From contig CANLBN010000001.1 in NCBI GenBank assembly GCA_947488935.1, positions 434,001-498,000 on the forward strand: a DNA stretch of 64,000 nt. Direction: 5' to 3'. The position numbers were made by a program, and so were the translations under genes. Source of the stretch: an uncultured Pseudomonadales bacterium (GTDB lineage Bacteria; Pseudomonadota; Gammaproteobacteria; Pseudomonadales; Cellvibrionaceae). Of the stretch, positions 45,334 to 54,902 are shown piece after piece (position 1 is the stretch's first letter; each line of letters begins with the position of its first letter). The notes under the pieces were generated by a model that made no database searches, was not told the origin of the DNA, and saw nothing but the letters and a program-made list of their open reading frames with translations.

Positions 45334-47421
45334 GTGGCAAAGAAAGCACACCCATTACTCCACCAACAAGCGGTAACTGGTTTAAAAGGCGTCGGCAAAC
45401 AACTTGCCCTGCGCCTTGAAAAACTGCACATCTTTAGCCTGCAAGATCTTCTTTTTCACCTACCCTATCGCTATGTCGATCGAACGAGAATTACGCCCTT
45501 AGGTAGATTACAAGCCAACCAAACCGCCGTTATTCAAGGGGAAGTTAGAAGCGCAAGTGTCGTTTATGGTAAGCGACGTAGTCTAGTGTGTAGAGTTCAG
45601 GACGAAACCGGCTCCATAAATATACGCTTTTACCATTTTTCAGCTTCTCAAAAAAATGCATTTGTTAAAGGTCGCTCTATTCGCTGCTTTGGTGATGCAC
45701 GCCCAGGCTCCTCTGGGCTCGAAATGTACCACCCCGAGTACCAGATATTCGATGAAGCGGTTCCTCCACTTGAGCAAACATTAACCCCCGCTTACCACAC
45801 AACCGATGGCATTACACAACCTCGATTGCGTCAACTCATCGAACAGACTTTTAGCATCGCCGAACCGCAAATGCTACCTGATTTATCAAGTGTCTTAAAC
45901 GCTAAAAACGATGATAAAGCACTGTTAGAAAAACTCTATTTTTTGCATTTTCCTACGCACACAGCTGATGTTGACGAGCTTATAGAGGGCGAACACCCCT
46001 ATCAACAACAACTCATTATTGAAGAATTAACCGCCTACCAATTAAGTTTGTTGCGCCTGCGTGAGCAACGTTTACAACATCACGCACAGCCTTTGCTGGA
46101 CAACGATAATTACAAAAACCAGTTTACCCAATCTCTTAGCTTTGAACTGACAGATGCACAAAAGCGAGTATGCCAAGAAATAGAGCATGATTTATCTAAA
46201 AACACGCCGATGATGCGGCTACTTCAAGGGGATGTTGGCGCCGGAAAAACAATTGTCGCGGCAGTCACCGCTCTCAATGCGATAAGTGCTAACAAACAGG
46301 TTGCGCTAATGGCACCTACGGATATTTTGGCCGAACAACATAGAGCCTGCTTTGAGAACTGGTTTGCGCCATTGGGTATCAAAGTTGTATCCCTCAGCGG
46401 TAAACAAAAAGTAGCCCATCGACGTGAACAAACAGCCGCTATTGAAGATGGTAGTGCCGCAATGGTAGTGGGGACCCATGCTTTATTCCAAGAGAGCGTC
46501 CGCTTCGACAAGCTCGCACTTGTCATTATCGATGAACAACATCGTTTTGGTGTGCAGCAACGTTTAGAGCTACGCGATAAAGGTTTAAGCAATCAATTCA
46601 AACCTCATCAGTTAATTATGACTGCCACTCCCATACCACGCACACTAGCAATGAGCGCTTATGCTGATTTGGATTATTCAGTGATTGATGAGCTACCCAA
46701 AGGCCGCCAAGCCATAGAGACTGTTGTTATTAGCCAAAAGCGTAGACCAGAAATCATAGAGAGAATACGCTATGCCTGCTCTGAGCATCGTCAAGCTTAT
46801 TGGGTATGTACACTCATAGAACAATCAGAAACTCTCTCGGCAGAAGCGGCAGAGGACACCGCTCAGAGCCTACAAGAACAACTGCCCGAATTACGTGTTG
46901 GCCTAATTCACGGTCGCCTAAAGGCCGCCGAAAAAGAATCGATGATGGCGAGCTTTAAAAAGGGTGACATTAATCTACTTGTTGCGACAACGGTGATCGA
47001 GGTTGGGGTTGATGTCCCTAACGCCAGCTTAATGATTATCGAAAATCCCGAGCGTTTAGGCCTTGCACAATTGCATCAGCTACGCGGGCGAGTGGGTCGC
47101 GGAAGCATTGCTAGCCATTGCGTACTGCTTTACGGTGAAGCTTTATCTAATAACGGAAAAGAGCGCTTGCAGGCAATGCGCGAAACTAATGATGGATTTA
47201 AAATCGCCGAAATCGACTTAAAGCTAAGGGGACCTGGTGAAGTACTTGGTACACGTCAAACAGGTGATATCAGCTTTAAACTTGCCGATTTGCAACGTGA
47301 CCAGCACTTAATACCCGCACTCAATCAACAAGCTAAAGCACTAATTACTACACAGCCAAAAGTGTGCGAACAATTAATTCAACGCTGGATAGGCTTAAGC
47401 GAGCAATTCGCCGAAGCTTAA
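45334..47421 (+). CDS. recG: ATP-dependent DNA helicase RecG
   Basis: Fork-regression and branch-migration helicase. 695 aa, starting with GTG (AGGA upstream). The wedge/OB domain (residues 60-150) is followed by the helicase core: Walker A GDVGAGKT, IIDEQHRFG (DEAH-type variant DEQH), MTATPIPRTLAM, and HQLRGRVGRG (motif VI) near residue 590. Full length. Confidence 0.97.
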   Translation: MAKKAHPLLHQQAVTGLKGVGKQLALRLEKLHIFSLQDLLFHLPYRYVDRTRITPLGRLQANQTAVIQGEVRSASVVYGKRRSLVCRVQDETGSINIRFYHFSASQKNAFVKGRSIRCFGDARPGSSGLEMYHPEYQIFDEAVPPLEQTLTPAYHTTDGITQPRLRQLIEQTFSIAEPQMLPDLSSVLNAKNDDKALLEKLYFLHFPTHTADVDELIEGEHPYQQQLIIEELTAYQLSLLRLREQRLQHHAQPLLDNDNYKNQFTQSLSFELTDAQKRVCQEIEHDLSKNTPMMRLLQGDVGAGKTIVAAVTALNAISANKQVALMAPTDILAEQHRACFENWFAPLGIKVVSLSGKQKVAHRREQTAAIEDGSAAMVVGTHALFQESVRFDKLALVIIDEQHRFGVQQRLELRDKGLSNQFKPHQLIMTATPIPRTLAMSAYADLDYSVIDELPKGRQAIETVVISQKRRPEIIERIRYACSEHRQAYWVCTLIEQSETLSAEAAEDTAQSLQEQLPELRVGLIHGRLKAAEKESMMASFKKGDINLLVATTVIEVGVDVPNASLMIIENPERLGLAQLHQLRGRVGRGSIASHCVLLYGEALSNNGKERLQAMRETNDGFKIAEIDLKLRGPGEVLGTRQTGDISFKLADLQRDQHLIPALNQQAKALITTQPKVCEQLIQRWIGLSEQFAEA

Positions 47422-47568
47422 TAAAGCAAGACCTCTTAGCTAATTGCCCTATCATTTAAGCTTGTTCAGAGACTCTCTTCTCACCTAAATACTGCCCCTA
47501 GAAAAATCTACCTGATCTTTTCTCACAGCCTGATTTTTTGAACTACACTAATAGTAAGTGGTGCTTTG

Positions 47569-49038
47569 ATGACACCCTTCGACCATACCAAATTATCAGT
47601 TAGTTCATCCGACAAGATGGGCTTAGGAGCTATTGTATTTATGTCGTCCAATATCGAACGTTTGCTTGCAGACTCTAATGTGCCTTATTCATTGACGAAT
47701 ACAACAATGGATAAGGGTGACAAGCCTCAACACGATATCGTCGAGTTGAGACCTTATAATGTGGTACGCGCCGTACTACTTAAAAATGAAAGCGACGAAA
47801 AAATTATCGCAATTAGTCGCAATGATACTCTCTTAGACATAAAGCAAATTAATACCGTATTTAACAATAAGCATGTGGCACTGACTACCGAAGAAATTAA
47901 TAAGTACATGAAGTCAGCGAGGCTAAGTGCTATTCCAGCATTGCCAGGCCTCAATAATTTACCCACCATTGTTGATAAAAGTTTACTCAGCTACGATACA
48001 ATTTATCTTGATGTGGGCGTTAGTCAACAGTACATCCAGCTTGAACAAGTCAACTTTCGCGAACTCATTGGCGATGCAACAATTAGTGAAATCGCCACAT
48101 CACTATGTCAATTGGAAGCACCATTCAACCCCGAAGGCGATAGAAAATCCATCGAGCATAGCGTGAACCTATTTACTGAATTGCGTATTAAACAGCGCTT
48201 AGAAGAAACTCTTGAATTTCCGCCATTGCCAGCAACGGCGCAAAAGATTATTACCCTACGCACCAACCCCGATGCCGATATTGGTGACCTAACCGACATT
48301 ATTGAGCTCGATGCTAGCCTTTCGGCACAGGTGGTTAGCTGGGCCGCATCACCTTACTACTCAGCTCCGGGCTCTATTAAATCGATCCATGATGCTATTG
48401 TCCGAGTGCTAGGCTTTGATATGGTATTGAATCTAGCCTTGGGGTTATCACTAGGCAACACATTAAAAATGCCAAAAATTGGGCCTTACGGATGCATGCC
48501 CTACTTTGAGCAATCGGTTTACGTTGCAGCCGCGGCAGAAGCTTTAGTGACCTGTATACCTCGTAAAAACCGGCCCAATTTTGGTACAGCCTACCTCGCC
48601 GGTCTACTCAACAACTTTGGCTACCTAGTCATTTCCGAAGTATTTAATAGCCAATTCAAAACCATTTGCGAGCACATTGATGCAAACCCTCAGACGTCTT
48701 TTCAAGCGGCTGAGAGACATATTGTTGGCGTAGACAGAAACCAATTGGCAAGTTGGTTAATGGGGTTTTGGAATATGCCCGATACTGTCTGCAATGCACT
48801 GCGTCATCAAGGCAACCCAGACTATGACGGTGAAGACTGGGAATATTCTTTATTACTCTATTTAGCCACCAAGCTGCTACAAGAGCGTGGATTAACCATG
48901 GGAGTAAATAGTGACCCTCTTCCAGATTCTTTATTCGATCGACTACAAATAGATCGCAGTTCAGCAGAAGAGGCCATTACTAATTTAATGGACGCAAGTG
49001 AAGAGTTGAAAATTATTGCTAAACAGATGAGCGGCTAG
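47569..49038 (+). CDS. YbaK-like / HDOD fusion protein
   Basis: 489 aa. Residues ~20-165 resemble the YbaK/ProX aminoacyl-tRNA deacylase fold (NVPYSLTNTTM, VVRAVLLKNESDEKIIAISRNDTLLD, GLNNLPTIVDKSLL). Residues ~205-410 are an HDOD domain (FPPLPATAQKIITLRTNPDADIGDLTDIIELDASLSAQVVSWA in parts; LNNFGYLVISEVF). HDOD proteins are signalling modules. The same fusion occurs downstream of recG in Pseudomonas relatives. The start is the ATG at 47569. Confidence 0.85.
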   Translation: MTPFDHTKLSVSSSDKMGLGAIVFMSSNIERLLADSNVPYSLTNTTMDKGDKPQHDIVELRPYNVVRAVLLKNESDEKIIAISRNDTLLDIKQINTVFNNKHVALTTEEINKYMKSARLSAIPALPGLNNLPTIVDKSLLSYDTIYLDVGVSQQYIQLEQVNFRELIGDATISEIATSLCQLEAPFNPEGDRKSIEHSVNLFTELRIKQRLEETLEFPPLPATAQKIITLRTNPDADIGDLTDIIELDASLSAQVVSWAASPYYSAPGSIKSIHDAIVRVLGFDMVLNLALGLSLGNTLKMPKIGPYGCMPYFEQSVYVAAAAEALVTCIPRKNRPNFGTAYLAGLLNNFGYLVISEVFNSQFKTICEHIDANPQTSFQAAERHIVGVDRNQLASWLMGFWNMPDTVCNALRHQGNPDYDGEDWEYSLLLYLATKLLQERGLTMGVNSDPLPDSLFDRLQIDRSSAEEAITNLMDASEELKIIAKQMSG

Positions 49039-49081
49039 CTACGTAATCCTATAGAATAACTTGTTCAAGATAGTATTTTTT

Positions 49082-49117
49082 AAAGCCACTTTAAGCTTAC
49101 ATACAAGTGGCTTTTTT
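49082..49117 (+). terminator. Terminator after HDOD gene
   Basis: AAAGCCACT / AGTGGCTTT stem with a 15-base loop followed by a T run, 44 bases after the stop codon. Confidence 0.88.
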
Positions 49118-49154
49118 ATGTTTACTGACTATTGTTGACTGAACAAGGTTTACT

Positions 49155-49805
49155 TTGATAAATAATTGCCACCAAGATCATTCCGAACAAGAATGCCTTA
49201 ATGATAACGCTGCTCAAGCGACCGCTATAGAGGGCAATACACGCACCCCCAACTATGGATTTGGTCGTGGTCCAAAATGGCAACAGGCCTCTTTTAGGCA
49301 CCAACACCTACCTAAGCAACTCAAGCAATGGTTATTTGACCCAGACTCATTAACTAAAAAGCTGATTGATTACTCAAATAATCGGCTACGCGTCGAAGTG
49401 ATTGATCAGCGTATTAAACGTGCGCGCTTTTCTGAATACAAAGCACTCGGGCTAAACCATCATCGACGCGCAGTGGTCCGCGAGGTCATACTTTATGGCG
49501 CAGATACTCCATTGGTTTACGCCCGTACAATCATGCCTCTATCGACCCTAAAAGGTCCTTTACGTAGGCTGTATTATCTAGGCAACAGGCCCTTAGGTGG
49601 CGCACTATTCGCCGACCCAACGATGCGTCGAGGAAAGCTAGAGGTTGCAGTCATTGGGAGCAACGCTCTACCGCCAAAGGCTTTAAGCTCTTGCACTAAT
49701 AATAAAGGACCTTTCCAGCAATGCTGGGGGCGTCGCTCGCTCTTTTTCCTCAAGAATAAACCCCTACTGGTATGTGAGATATTCCTACCAACCCTATATC
49801 GTTAA
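49155..49805 (+). CDS. ubiC: Chorismate lyase
   Basis: Removes pyruvate from chorismate to give 4-hydroxybenzoate for ubiquinone. The core domain starts at about residue 43 (GRGPKWQQASFRHQHLP) and matches UbiC (VVREVILYGADTPLVYARTIMP with the active-site Arg; LYYLGNRPLGGALF). No ATG is available before the domain; a TTG at 49155 with AAGG upstream is the best start, leaving an N-terminal extension of ~40 aa that may be untranslated if a later non-ATG start is used. 100 bp from ubiA. Confidence 0.9.
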   Translation: MINNCHQDHSEQECLNDNAAQATAIEGNTRTPNYGFGRGPKWQQASFRHQHLPKQLKQWLFDPDSLTKKLIDYSNNRLRVEVIDQRIKRARFSEYKALGLNHHRRAVVREVILYGADTPLVYARTIMPLSTLKGPLRRLYYLGNRPLGGALFADPTMRRGKLEVAVIGSNALPPKALSSCTNNKGPFQQCWGRRSLFFLKNKPLLVCEIFLPTLYR

Positions 49806-49904
49806 GCGCTTTGTCCATAAAAGAGTCTCAATAATACTTTATTCAAGCCATGTGTTTCGTAGTATGATCGCAAATGCTATCAACACATATCAGTATATAA
49901 ACCT

Positions 49905-50783
49905 ATGTTGCCACCTACATTTATAAAAGTCGCTAAACCCTACTGGGAATTAATGCGCTTTCATCGCCCCATTGGAACTCTACTATTGCTTTGGCCTACT
50001 TGGTGGGCATTATGGTTAGCCTCTGAAGGAATTCCAAGCATTGGCCTACTGGTTATATTTACGCTCGGAGTTATTGTGATGCGCGCTGCGGGATGCGTGA
50101 TCAATGATATTGCTGACCGCAATATCGATAAGCATGTCGCTCGAACCAATACTCGCCCATTAACGTCAGGAGCCTTAACACTCACACAGGCAAAGATCAC
50201 GTTTCTGGTATTACTCGTCATTGCTTTTGGCCTCGTATTACTGACCAATCTACTGACTATTGGCCTATCCTTTATTGCTGTATTGCTCGCAAGCGTCTAC
50301 CCATTTATGAAACGCTATACGCATCTACCCCAAGTTGTTTTGGGCGCTGCCTTTTCGATGAGTATTCCGATGGCATTTGCGGCCACTAACAATGTATTGG
50401 AGCCACTCGTTATTGTTATTTACTGCACTAATTTATTATGGACTGTGGTTTACGATACTTTTTATGGCATGGTCGACCGTGAATTTGACAAAAAAATCGG
50501 CGTAAAATCAACAGCGATTTTATTTGAAGGTAACGAGTTAATAATCACCGGAAGTTTGCAAGTACTCACTCTATTTGGCTTTATTTTAATCGGGCAACGC
50601 TTCGAATTAGGTGATATTTACTATCTATCGGTCATGGCTGCGGCTGTATTAATGGTCTATCATCAAATATTACTGAGTCGCAGGCAAACACAACTTTTCT
50701 TTAAGGCCTTTCTCAATAATAACTGGCTAGGGGCAATTATTTTTGTAGGTATTGCAGCGAGTTACCTATTAACCAATGCATAA
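49905..50783 (+). CDS. ubiA: 4-hydroxybenzoate octaprenyltransferase
   Basis: Inner-membrane prenyltransferase attaching the polyprenyl tail to 4-hydroxybenzoate. 292 aa, with eight to nine transmembrane helices and the two aspartate motifs NDIADRNID (about residue 66) and YDTFYGMVDREFD (about 185) that bind Mg-diphosphate. Order ubiC-ubiA-phoB-phoR is as in Pseudomonas. Confidence 0.97.
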   Translation: MLPPTFIKVAKPYWELMRFHRPIGTLLLLWPTWWALWLASEGIPSIGLLVIFTLGVIVMRAAGCVINDIADRNIDKHVARTNTRPLTSGALTLTQAKITFLVLLVIAFGLVLLTNLLTIGLSFIAVLLASVYPFMKRYTHLPQVVLGAAFSMSIPMAFAATNNVLEPLVIVIYCTNLLWTVVYDTFYGMVDREFDKKIGVKSTAILFEGNELIITGSLQVLTLFGFILIGQRFELGDIYYLSVMAAAVLMVYHQILLSRRQTQLFFKAFLNNNWLGAIIFVGIAASYLLTNA

Positions 50784-50881
50784 ATTAAAGCGAAGATTGA
50801 AGGTAATAGTGAGCTATTAGCTAACCCTTTAATGACTTCTGCTCCGTCTCACACCAATTATCAGAGTCTCCTTATATTCTT

Positions 50882-50899
50882 CTGTCACATAATTGTCAT
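50882..50899 (+). promoter_or_regulatory. Pho box upstream of phoB
   Basis: CTGTCAC-ATAA-TTGTCAT matches the PhoB consensus at 12 of 14 positions. A -10-like TTTAAT begins ten bases downstream (50910), 35 bp before the phoB start at 50950. Implies autoregulation. Confidence 0.85.
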
Positions 50900-50949
50900 A
50901 CAATCGTTATTTAATGGTCATCATAAGCACTAGCCCTATGGACTGAAAA

Positions 50950-51672
50950 ATGAACTTAGATAATAGTAACCAGAACAAAACGATTTTAATTGTTGACGAT
51001 GAAGCCCCCATCAGAGATATGTTGCGTGTAGCTTTAGAGATGGCCGATTACCGCTGCCTTGAAGCTGCAGATGCTCAACAAGCCCATTCTATCATCGTCG
51101 ATGAAAAGCCTAATTTAATCTTGCTTGATTGGATGCTACCAGTCACTAGCGGTATTGAGCTTGCCAGACGCTTAAAGAAAGACGAGCTTACTCAGTCTAT
51201 ACCTATCATTATGCTAACGGCAAAAGGCGAAGAAGATAATAAAATTCAGGGGCTTGAAGTCGGAGCAGATGATTACATCACTAAGCCATTTTCACCTAGG
51301 GAACTCGTTGCTCGACTAAAAGCCGTGCTTCGGCGCACTAACAATGCGGGCATTGAAGAACCTATTATGATCGAAGACCTATGCATGGACCCTATCAGCC
51401 ACGTCGTTACCGTTAACGACCAAGCTATTCAAATGGGCCCTACAGAATATCGATTATTGGAGTTTTTTTTAACTCATCAAGACCGAGTCTACACACGCAG
51501 TCAGCTTCTCGATCATGTTTGGGGCGGCAACGTGTATGTAGAAGAACGCACAGTCGATGTACATATTCGGCGTCTGCGTAAAGTATTACAGATAGAAAAT
51601 TACGACCGATTTATTCAAACAGTACGAGGAACAGGCTATCGCTTCTCGACGAAGCTAGCTATAAAAGCATAG
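50950..51672 (+). CDS. phoB: Phosphate-regulon response regulator PhoB
   Basis: 240 aa, OmpR/PhoB type: receiver (residues 10-125; acidic pocket VDDEAP, phospho-acceptor NLILLDWMLP about D60, KPFSPREL) and winged-helix DNA-binding domain (140-235; GPTEYRLLEFFLTHQDRVYTR in part, VHIRRLRKVL). Preceded by its own Pho box. Followed by phoR 46 bp later. Confidence 0.97.
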   Translation: MNLDNSNQNKTILIVDDEAPIRDMLRVALEMADYRCLEAADAQQAHSIIVDEKPNLILLDWMLPVTSGIELARRLKKDELTQSIPIIMLTAKGEEDNKIQGLEVGADDYITKPFSPRELVARLKAVLRRTNNAGIEEPIMIEDLCMDPISHVVTVNDQAIQMGPTEYRLLEFFLTHQDRVYTRSQLLDHVWGGNVYVEERTVDVHIRRLRKVLQIENYDRFIQTVRGTGYRFSTKLAIKA

Positions 51673-51718
51673 AATGTACCTTTACTGTACCTTAATATAA
51701 TTGCAAAGGGACTCGCCC

Positions 51719-53062
51719 TTGTCTCAACATGGTGTTAACTCAGAGATAAACCGCCTACTCGGTTTTTTAGTATTGTGTATTGCTGTAGGGCTATTATTAG
51801 GCCATGTTCTGCTTACCATTATTGCAGGTGCATTGCTCTACATTGCCTATCAACTAGCTAATATGCGCCGCCTACTCAAATGGCTTAAACATCACCGACT
51901 GCAAGAAGTACCCGATGCTAATGGACTATGGGGCGAAATTTTTGACCTACTAAGCCGCCGAAAGCGACTCGAAATACGCGAAAAAAAGCGCTTTAAAGCG
52001 ACTATAGCCCGCGTTACCGCAACAACCTCAGCACTCAGCGACGCTGTTATATTACTCAATACAAACTATGGCCTAAGCTGGTGGAACGAAGCAACTGAAG
52101 AGTTACTTGACCTAAAGCCAAGAGACGCAGGTAGCTCGATTATTAATTTTGTGCGTCATCCAGAGTTCGTTAGCTACCTAGAGTCACATAAATATGATAT
52201 CCCTTTAACGCTACCCTCTCCAAGAAATATGGAAACACGCTTGGAGTTTCAATTTACCCCTGTAGGTGAGGGCGAGTCGCTACTGGTTATACGCGATATC
52301 ACGCGTATTTATAAGCTAGAAAAAATGCGCAAAGATTTTGTCGCTAATGTTACTCACGAATTACGCACTCCACTCACGGTTATACGAGGCTACCTAGAAG
52401 TATTAGAAGATAATATACCCGAGCAGTCACAAAGTGAGCACCTACCTAAGGCATTAGAACAAATGCGCCAACAGTCTCTACGTATGACCACACTGATTAA
52501 CGACCTTACTATGCTTTCGAAACTAGAAACCGACAGCGTTAATAAAATACAAGAATACGTCCAGCTAAAACCTTTGTTGGAGATGATTTGTGATGAGGCA
52601 CGCACGATTAGCAGTCAAAACCACAACATCACTCTAACTTGCCCCGACGATATTTATCTATTAGGCAACGATAAAGAGCTCCATAGTGCTTTTTCTAATC
52701 TGGTTACCAATGCAGTTAAGTACTCACCTAATGGCAAAGCTATCAAAGTTACGGCATCTATCAACCTTGCTAATAACTTACTCGTCGAAGTAAAAGACAG
52801 TGGATTAGGTATAGATCAGCAACACATTAGTCGTCTAACAGAGCGCTTTTATCGTGTCGATTCTAGCCGGTCGATTCAAACTGGCGGTACAGGGCTTGGG
52901 CTGGCTATTGTTAAACACATACTATTACGCCATGATGGTCGTCTACAAATACGCAGTACTCATGGGGAGGGAAGCACCTTTACCTGCGTTTTTCCCAAAA
53001 AGCGCATCAAAGAGAGCGAGAATTCCCCCAAGACTAATGCAAGCTTGAATTCAATATCGTAA
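51719..53062 (+). CDS. phoR: Phosphate-regulon sensor kinase PhoR
   Basis: Inner-membrane histidine kinase controlling PhoB with the Pst-PhoU complex. Two close transmembrane helices near residues 13-45, a cytoplasmic linker and PAS domain (85-190), HisKA with phospho-acceptor FVANVTHELRTPLTV, and HATPase_c with NAVKYSPNG and GTGLGLAIVKHI. There is no ATG: TTG at 51719 (MSQHGVNSEINR) is well placed after AAAGGGA; a TTG at 51701 is the alternative. 447 aa, about the usual 430-450. Confidence 0.95.
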   Translation: MSQHGVNSEINRLLGFLVLCIAVGLLLGHVLLTIIAGALLYIAYQLANMRRLLKWLKHHRLQEVPDANGLWGEIFDLLSRRKRLEIREKKRFKATIARVTATTSALSDAVILLNTNYGLSWWNEATEELLDLKPRDAGSSIINFVRHPEFVSYLESHKYDIPLTLPSPRNMETRLEFQFTPVGEGESLLVIRDITRIYKLEKMRKDFVANVTHELRTPLTVIRGYLEVLEDNIPEQSQSEHLPKALEQMRQQSLRMTTLINDLTMLSKLETDSVNKIQEYVQLKPLLEMICDEARTISSQNHNITLTCPDDIYLLGNDKELHSAFSNLVTNAVKYSPNGKAIKVTASINLANNLLVEVKDSGLGIDQQHISRLTERFYRVDSSRSIQTGGTGLGLAIVKHILLRHDGRLQIRSTHGEGSTFTCVFPKKRIKESENSPKTNASLNSIS

Positions 53063-53113
53063 AAATGTAAAAATCATAACCAACTAGCCATTCAATAACT
53101 AAAAAGGTGTTTT

Positions 53114-53593
53114 ATGAATCAGCCAATAAAAATAAAGTCTCTACTTAAAATATCATTACTCAGTGCTCTGGTCGCAATATCCTCAGTCAGTGTCGCTGAA
53201 GATACCAAACAACAAAAAGCATCCATCGACTACCGTAAGTCAGCTTATAAAATGATTCTTTGGCATTTCAAACCAATGGCAGGCATGGTCAAAGGCAAAA
53301 TAGACTACGATGCTGATGCATTTGCACACAACGCAAAAATCTTTGCTCAACTAAGCCACTTACCTATTCATGGTTTTGAATTAAAAAGCCCATCAGAAAA
53401 CTCTCGTGCTAAGGCGAGTATTTGGGATAACTACTCTGACTTTGAAAGCAAGATGGATGACTTTAGCGAAGCCGCTGACAATCTAGCTAAGGTTGCAGCA
53501 AAAGGTGATTTAGGCAAAGCGAAACCTGCTTTTGCTGCTGCCGCTAAAACCTGTAAAGCTTGCCACAAAGAATACCGTCTCGATAAAAAGTAA
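53114..53593 (+). CDS. Cytochrome c'
   Basis: 159-aa periplasmic four-helix-bundle haem protein with a signal peptide (residues 1-28, cleaved after SVA) and the C-terminal haem site CKACHKEYR (C-x2-C-H), the cytochrome c' arrangement. Family members bind NO and may protect against nitrosative stress. A strong hairpin follows the gene. Confidence 0.95.
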   Translation: MNQPIKIKSLLKISLLSALVAISSVSVAEDTKQQKASIDYRKSAYKMILWHFKPMAGMVKGKIDYDADAFAHNAKIFAQLSHLPIHGFELKSPSENSRAKASIWDNYSDFESKMDDFSEAADNLAKVAAKGDLGKAKPAFAAAAKTCKACHKEYRLDKK

Positions 53594-53612
53594 GCTAATA
53601 CAGATTTGTTAA

Positions 53613-53661
53613 TCATTATTGGCTAAATGAATCAACTCATGAGCTTTTTAGCCAATAATGA
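53613..53661. terminator. Perfect 15-bp hairpin after the cytochrome c' gene
   Basis: TCATTATTGGCTAAA (53613-53627) pairs perfectly with TTTAGCCAATAATGA (53647-53661), loop 19 bases. There is no T tract on the plus strand, so it is either an atypical terminator or 3' stabiliser, or a repeat-derived palindrome. Confidence 0.6.
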
Positions 53662-53741
53662 CGTATATATTCTTAGTACAACTCTATAAGTACCCGCTTT
53701 ATCACATCACCAGTTCTTAATTGATCACTTATACCACATTT

Positions 53742-54902
53742 ATGCATTGCCATTTTTTTTCAAGTATCAATGATATCGACTCAGCCTCTTGGAATAAAGT
53801 ATGTGGTACTGACTATCCATTTTTACGCCATGAGTTTTTTGCCGCACTAGAAAATAGCGGTAGTACCGTCCGTAAAACTGGCTGGCAACCTCATCATGCA
53901 GTCATTAAAGACGGCGATAAAATAATTGCCCTCATGCCATTATTTTTAAAATACCATTCCTATGGTGAATATGTTTTTGATTGGGCTTGGGCCGATGCCT
54001 TTCATCGCCATGGTCATGAGTACTATCCTAAATTATTAAATGCCATTCCCTTTACACCAGCAACCGGGCCGCGATGGGCCATTGCCGATGAAGAAAACAC
54101 AGAAACAGTCACTCAATTTTTGTTTCAATCTGTCAATGCAGAGGCCAAAAAATTAAAAGTCTCGTCAAGCCATTTTTTATTTACGACTAATGAGGCTGAG
54201 CCTTTTTTTGATACAGAAATATACTTAAAGCGTACAGGTTGCCAGTATCACTGGCTCAATAAAGGCTATACAGATTTTGATGATTTTCTCGGAAGCTTCG
54301 CATCGAGAAAAAGAAAAAACGTAAAAAAAGAGCGCGCTAAAGTTTACGACCAAGATATTGCATTAACAGTCAAAACCGGCGCAGAAATTACAGAGGAAGA
54401 CTGGCAATATTTTTATTTATTCTATCACCTTACCTACTATAAACGCAGTGGACGACAAGGGTATTTAACCAAAGAATTTTTCCCATTATTGTCAAAAAAT
54501 TTAAGCGAGCACTTAGTGATGGTACAGGCAAAAAAAGACAGCGACATCATTGCTGCTGCGCTGTATTTTAAAGACAGTCATGTTTTATATGGCCGCTATT
54601 GGGGTTGTAAAGATGAGTATGATCACCTACATTTTGAGGCATGTTATTATCAGGGCATAGAGTATGCCATTAAGCACAATATTCAACGCTTTGACCCCGG
54701 CGCACAAGGTGAACATAAAATACAAAGGGGGTTTACACCGATACCAACCTATTCGCACCACTCAATAGAAAACCCTGTATTTTATGATGCAATTAAACAT
54801 TTTATAGAGACTGAAACAAAAGAAATACACGTCTATATAAAACAAGCAAGTGAACGATTGCCTTTTAAGGCAGAAAACGATAATAAAAAAACCTCTGATT
54901 AA
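53742..54902 (+). CDS. GNAT/FemAB-like acyltransferase (COG3146)
   Basis: 386 aa, resembling the peptidoglycan-synthesis-like COG3146 family with a double GNAT fold (motifs LRHEFFAALENSGS, FLGSFASRKRKNVKKERAKV in part, RYWGCKDEYDHLHFEACYYQ in part, FDPGAQGEHKIQRGF). It probably transfers an amino-acyl group, but the substrate is unknown. The start is placed at the ATG at 53742; a TTG at 53721 is also possible. Its 3' end overlaps the convergent gene by four bases. Confidence 0.85.
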   Translation: MHCHFFSSINDIDSASWNKVCGTDYPFLRHEFFAALENSGSTVRKTGWQPHHAVIKDGDKIIALMPLFLKYHSYGEYVFDWAWADAFHRHGHEYYPKLLNAIPFTPATGPRWAIADEENTETVTQFLFQSVNAEAKKLKVSSSHFLFTTNEAEPFFDTEIYLKRTGCQYHWLNKGYTDFDDFLGSFASRKRKNVKKERAKVYDQDIALTVKTGAEITEEDWQYFYLFYHLTYYKRSGRQGYLTKEFFPLLSKNLSEHLVMVQAKKDSDIIAAALYFKDSHVLYGRYWGCKDEYDHLHFEACYYQGIEYAIKHNIQRFDPGAQGEHKIQRGFTPIPTYSHHSIENPVFYDAIKHFIETETKEIHVYIKQASERLPFKAENDNKKTSD

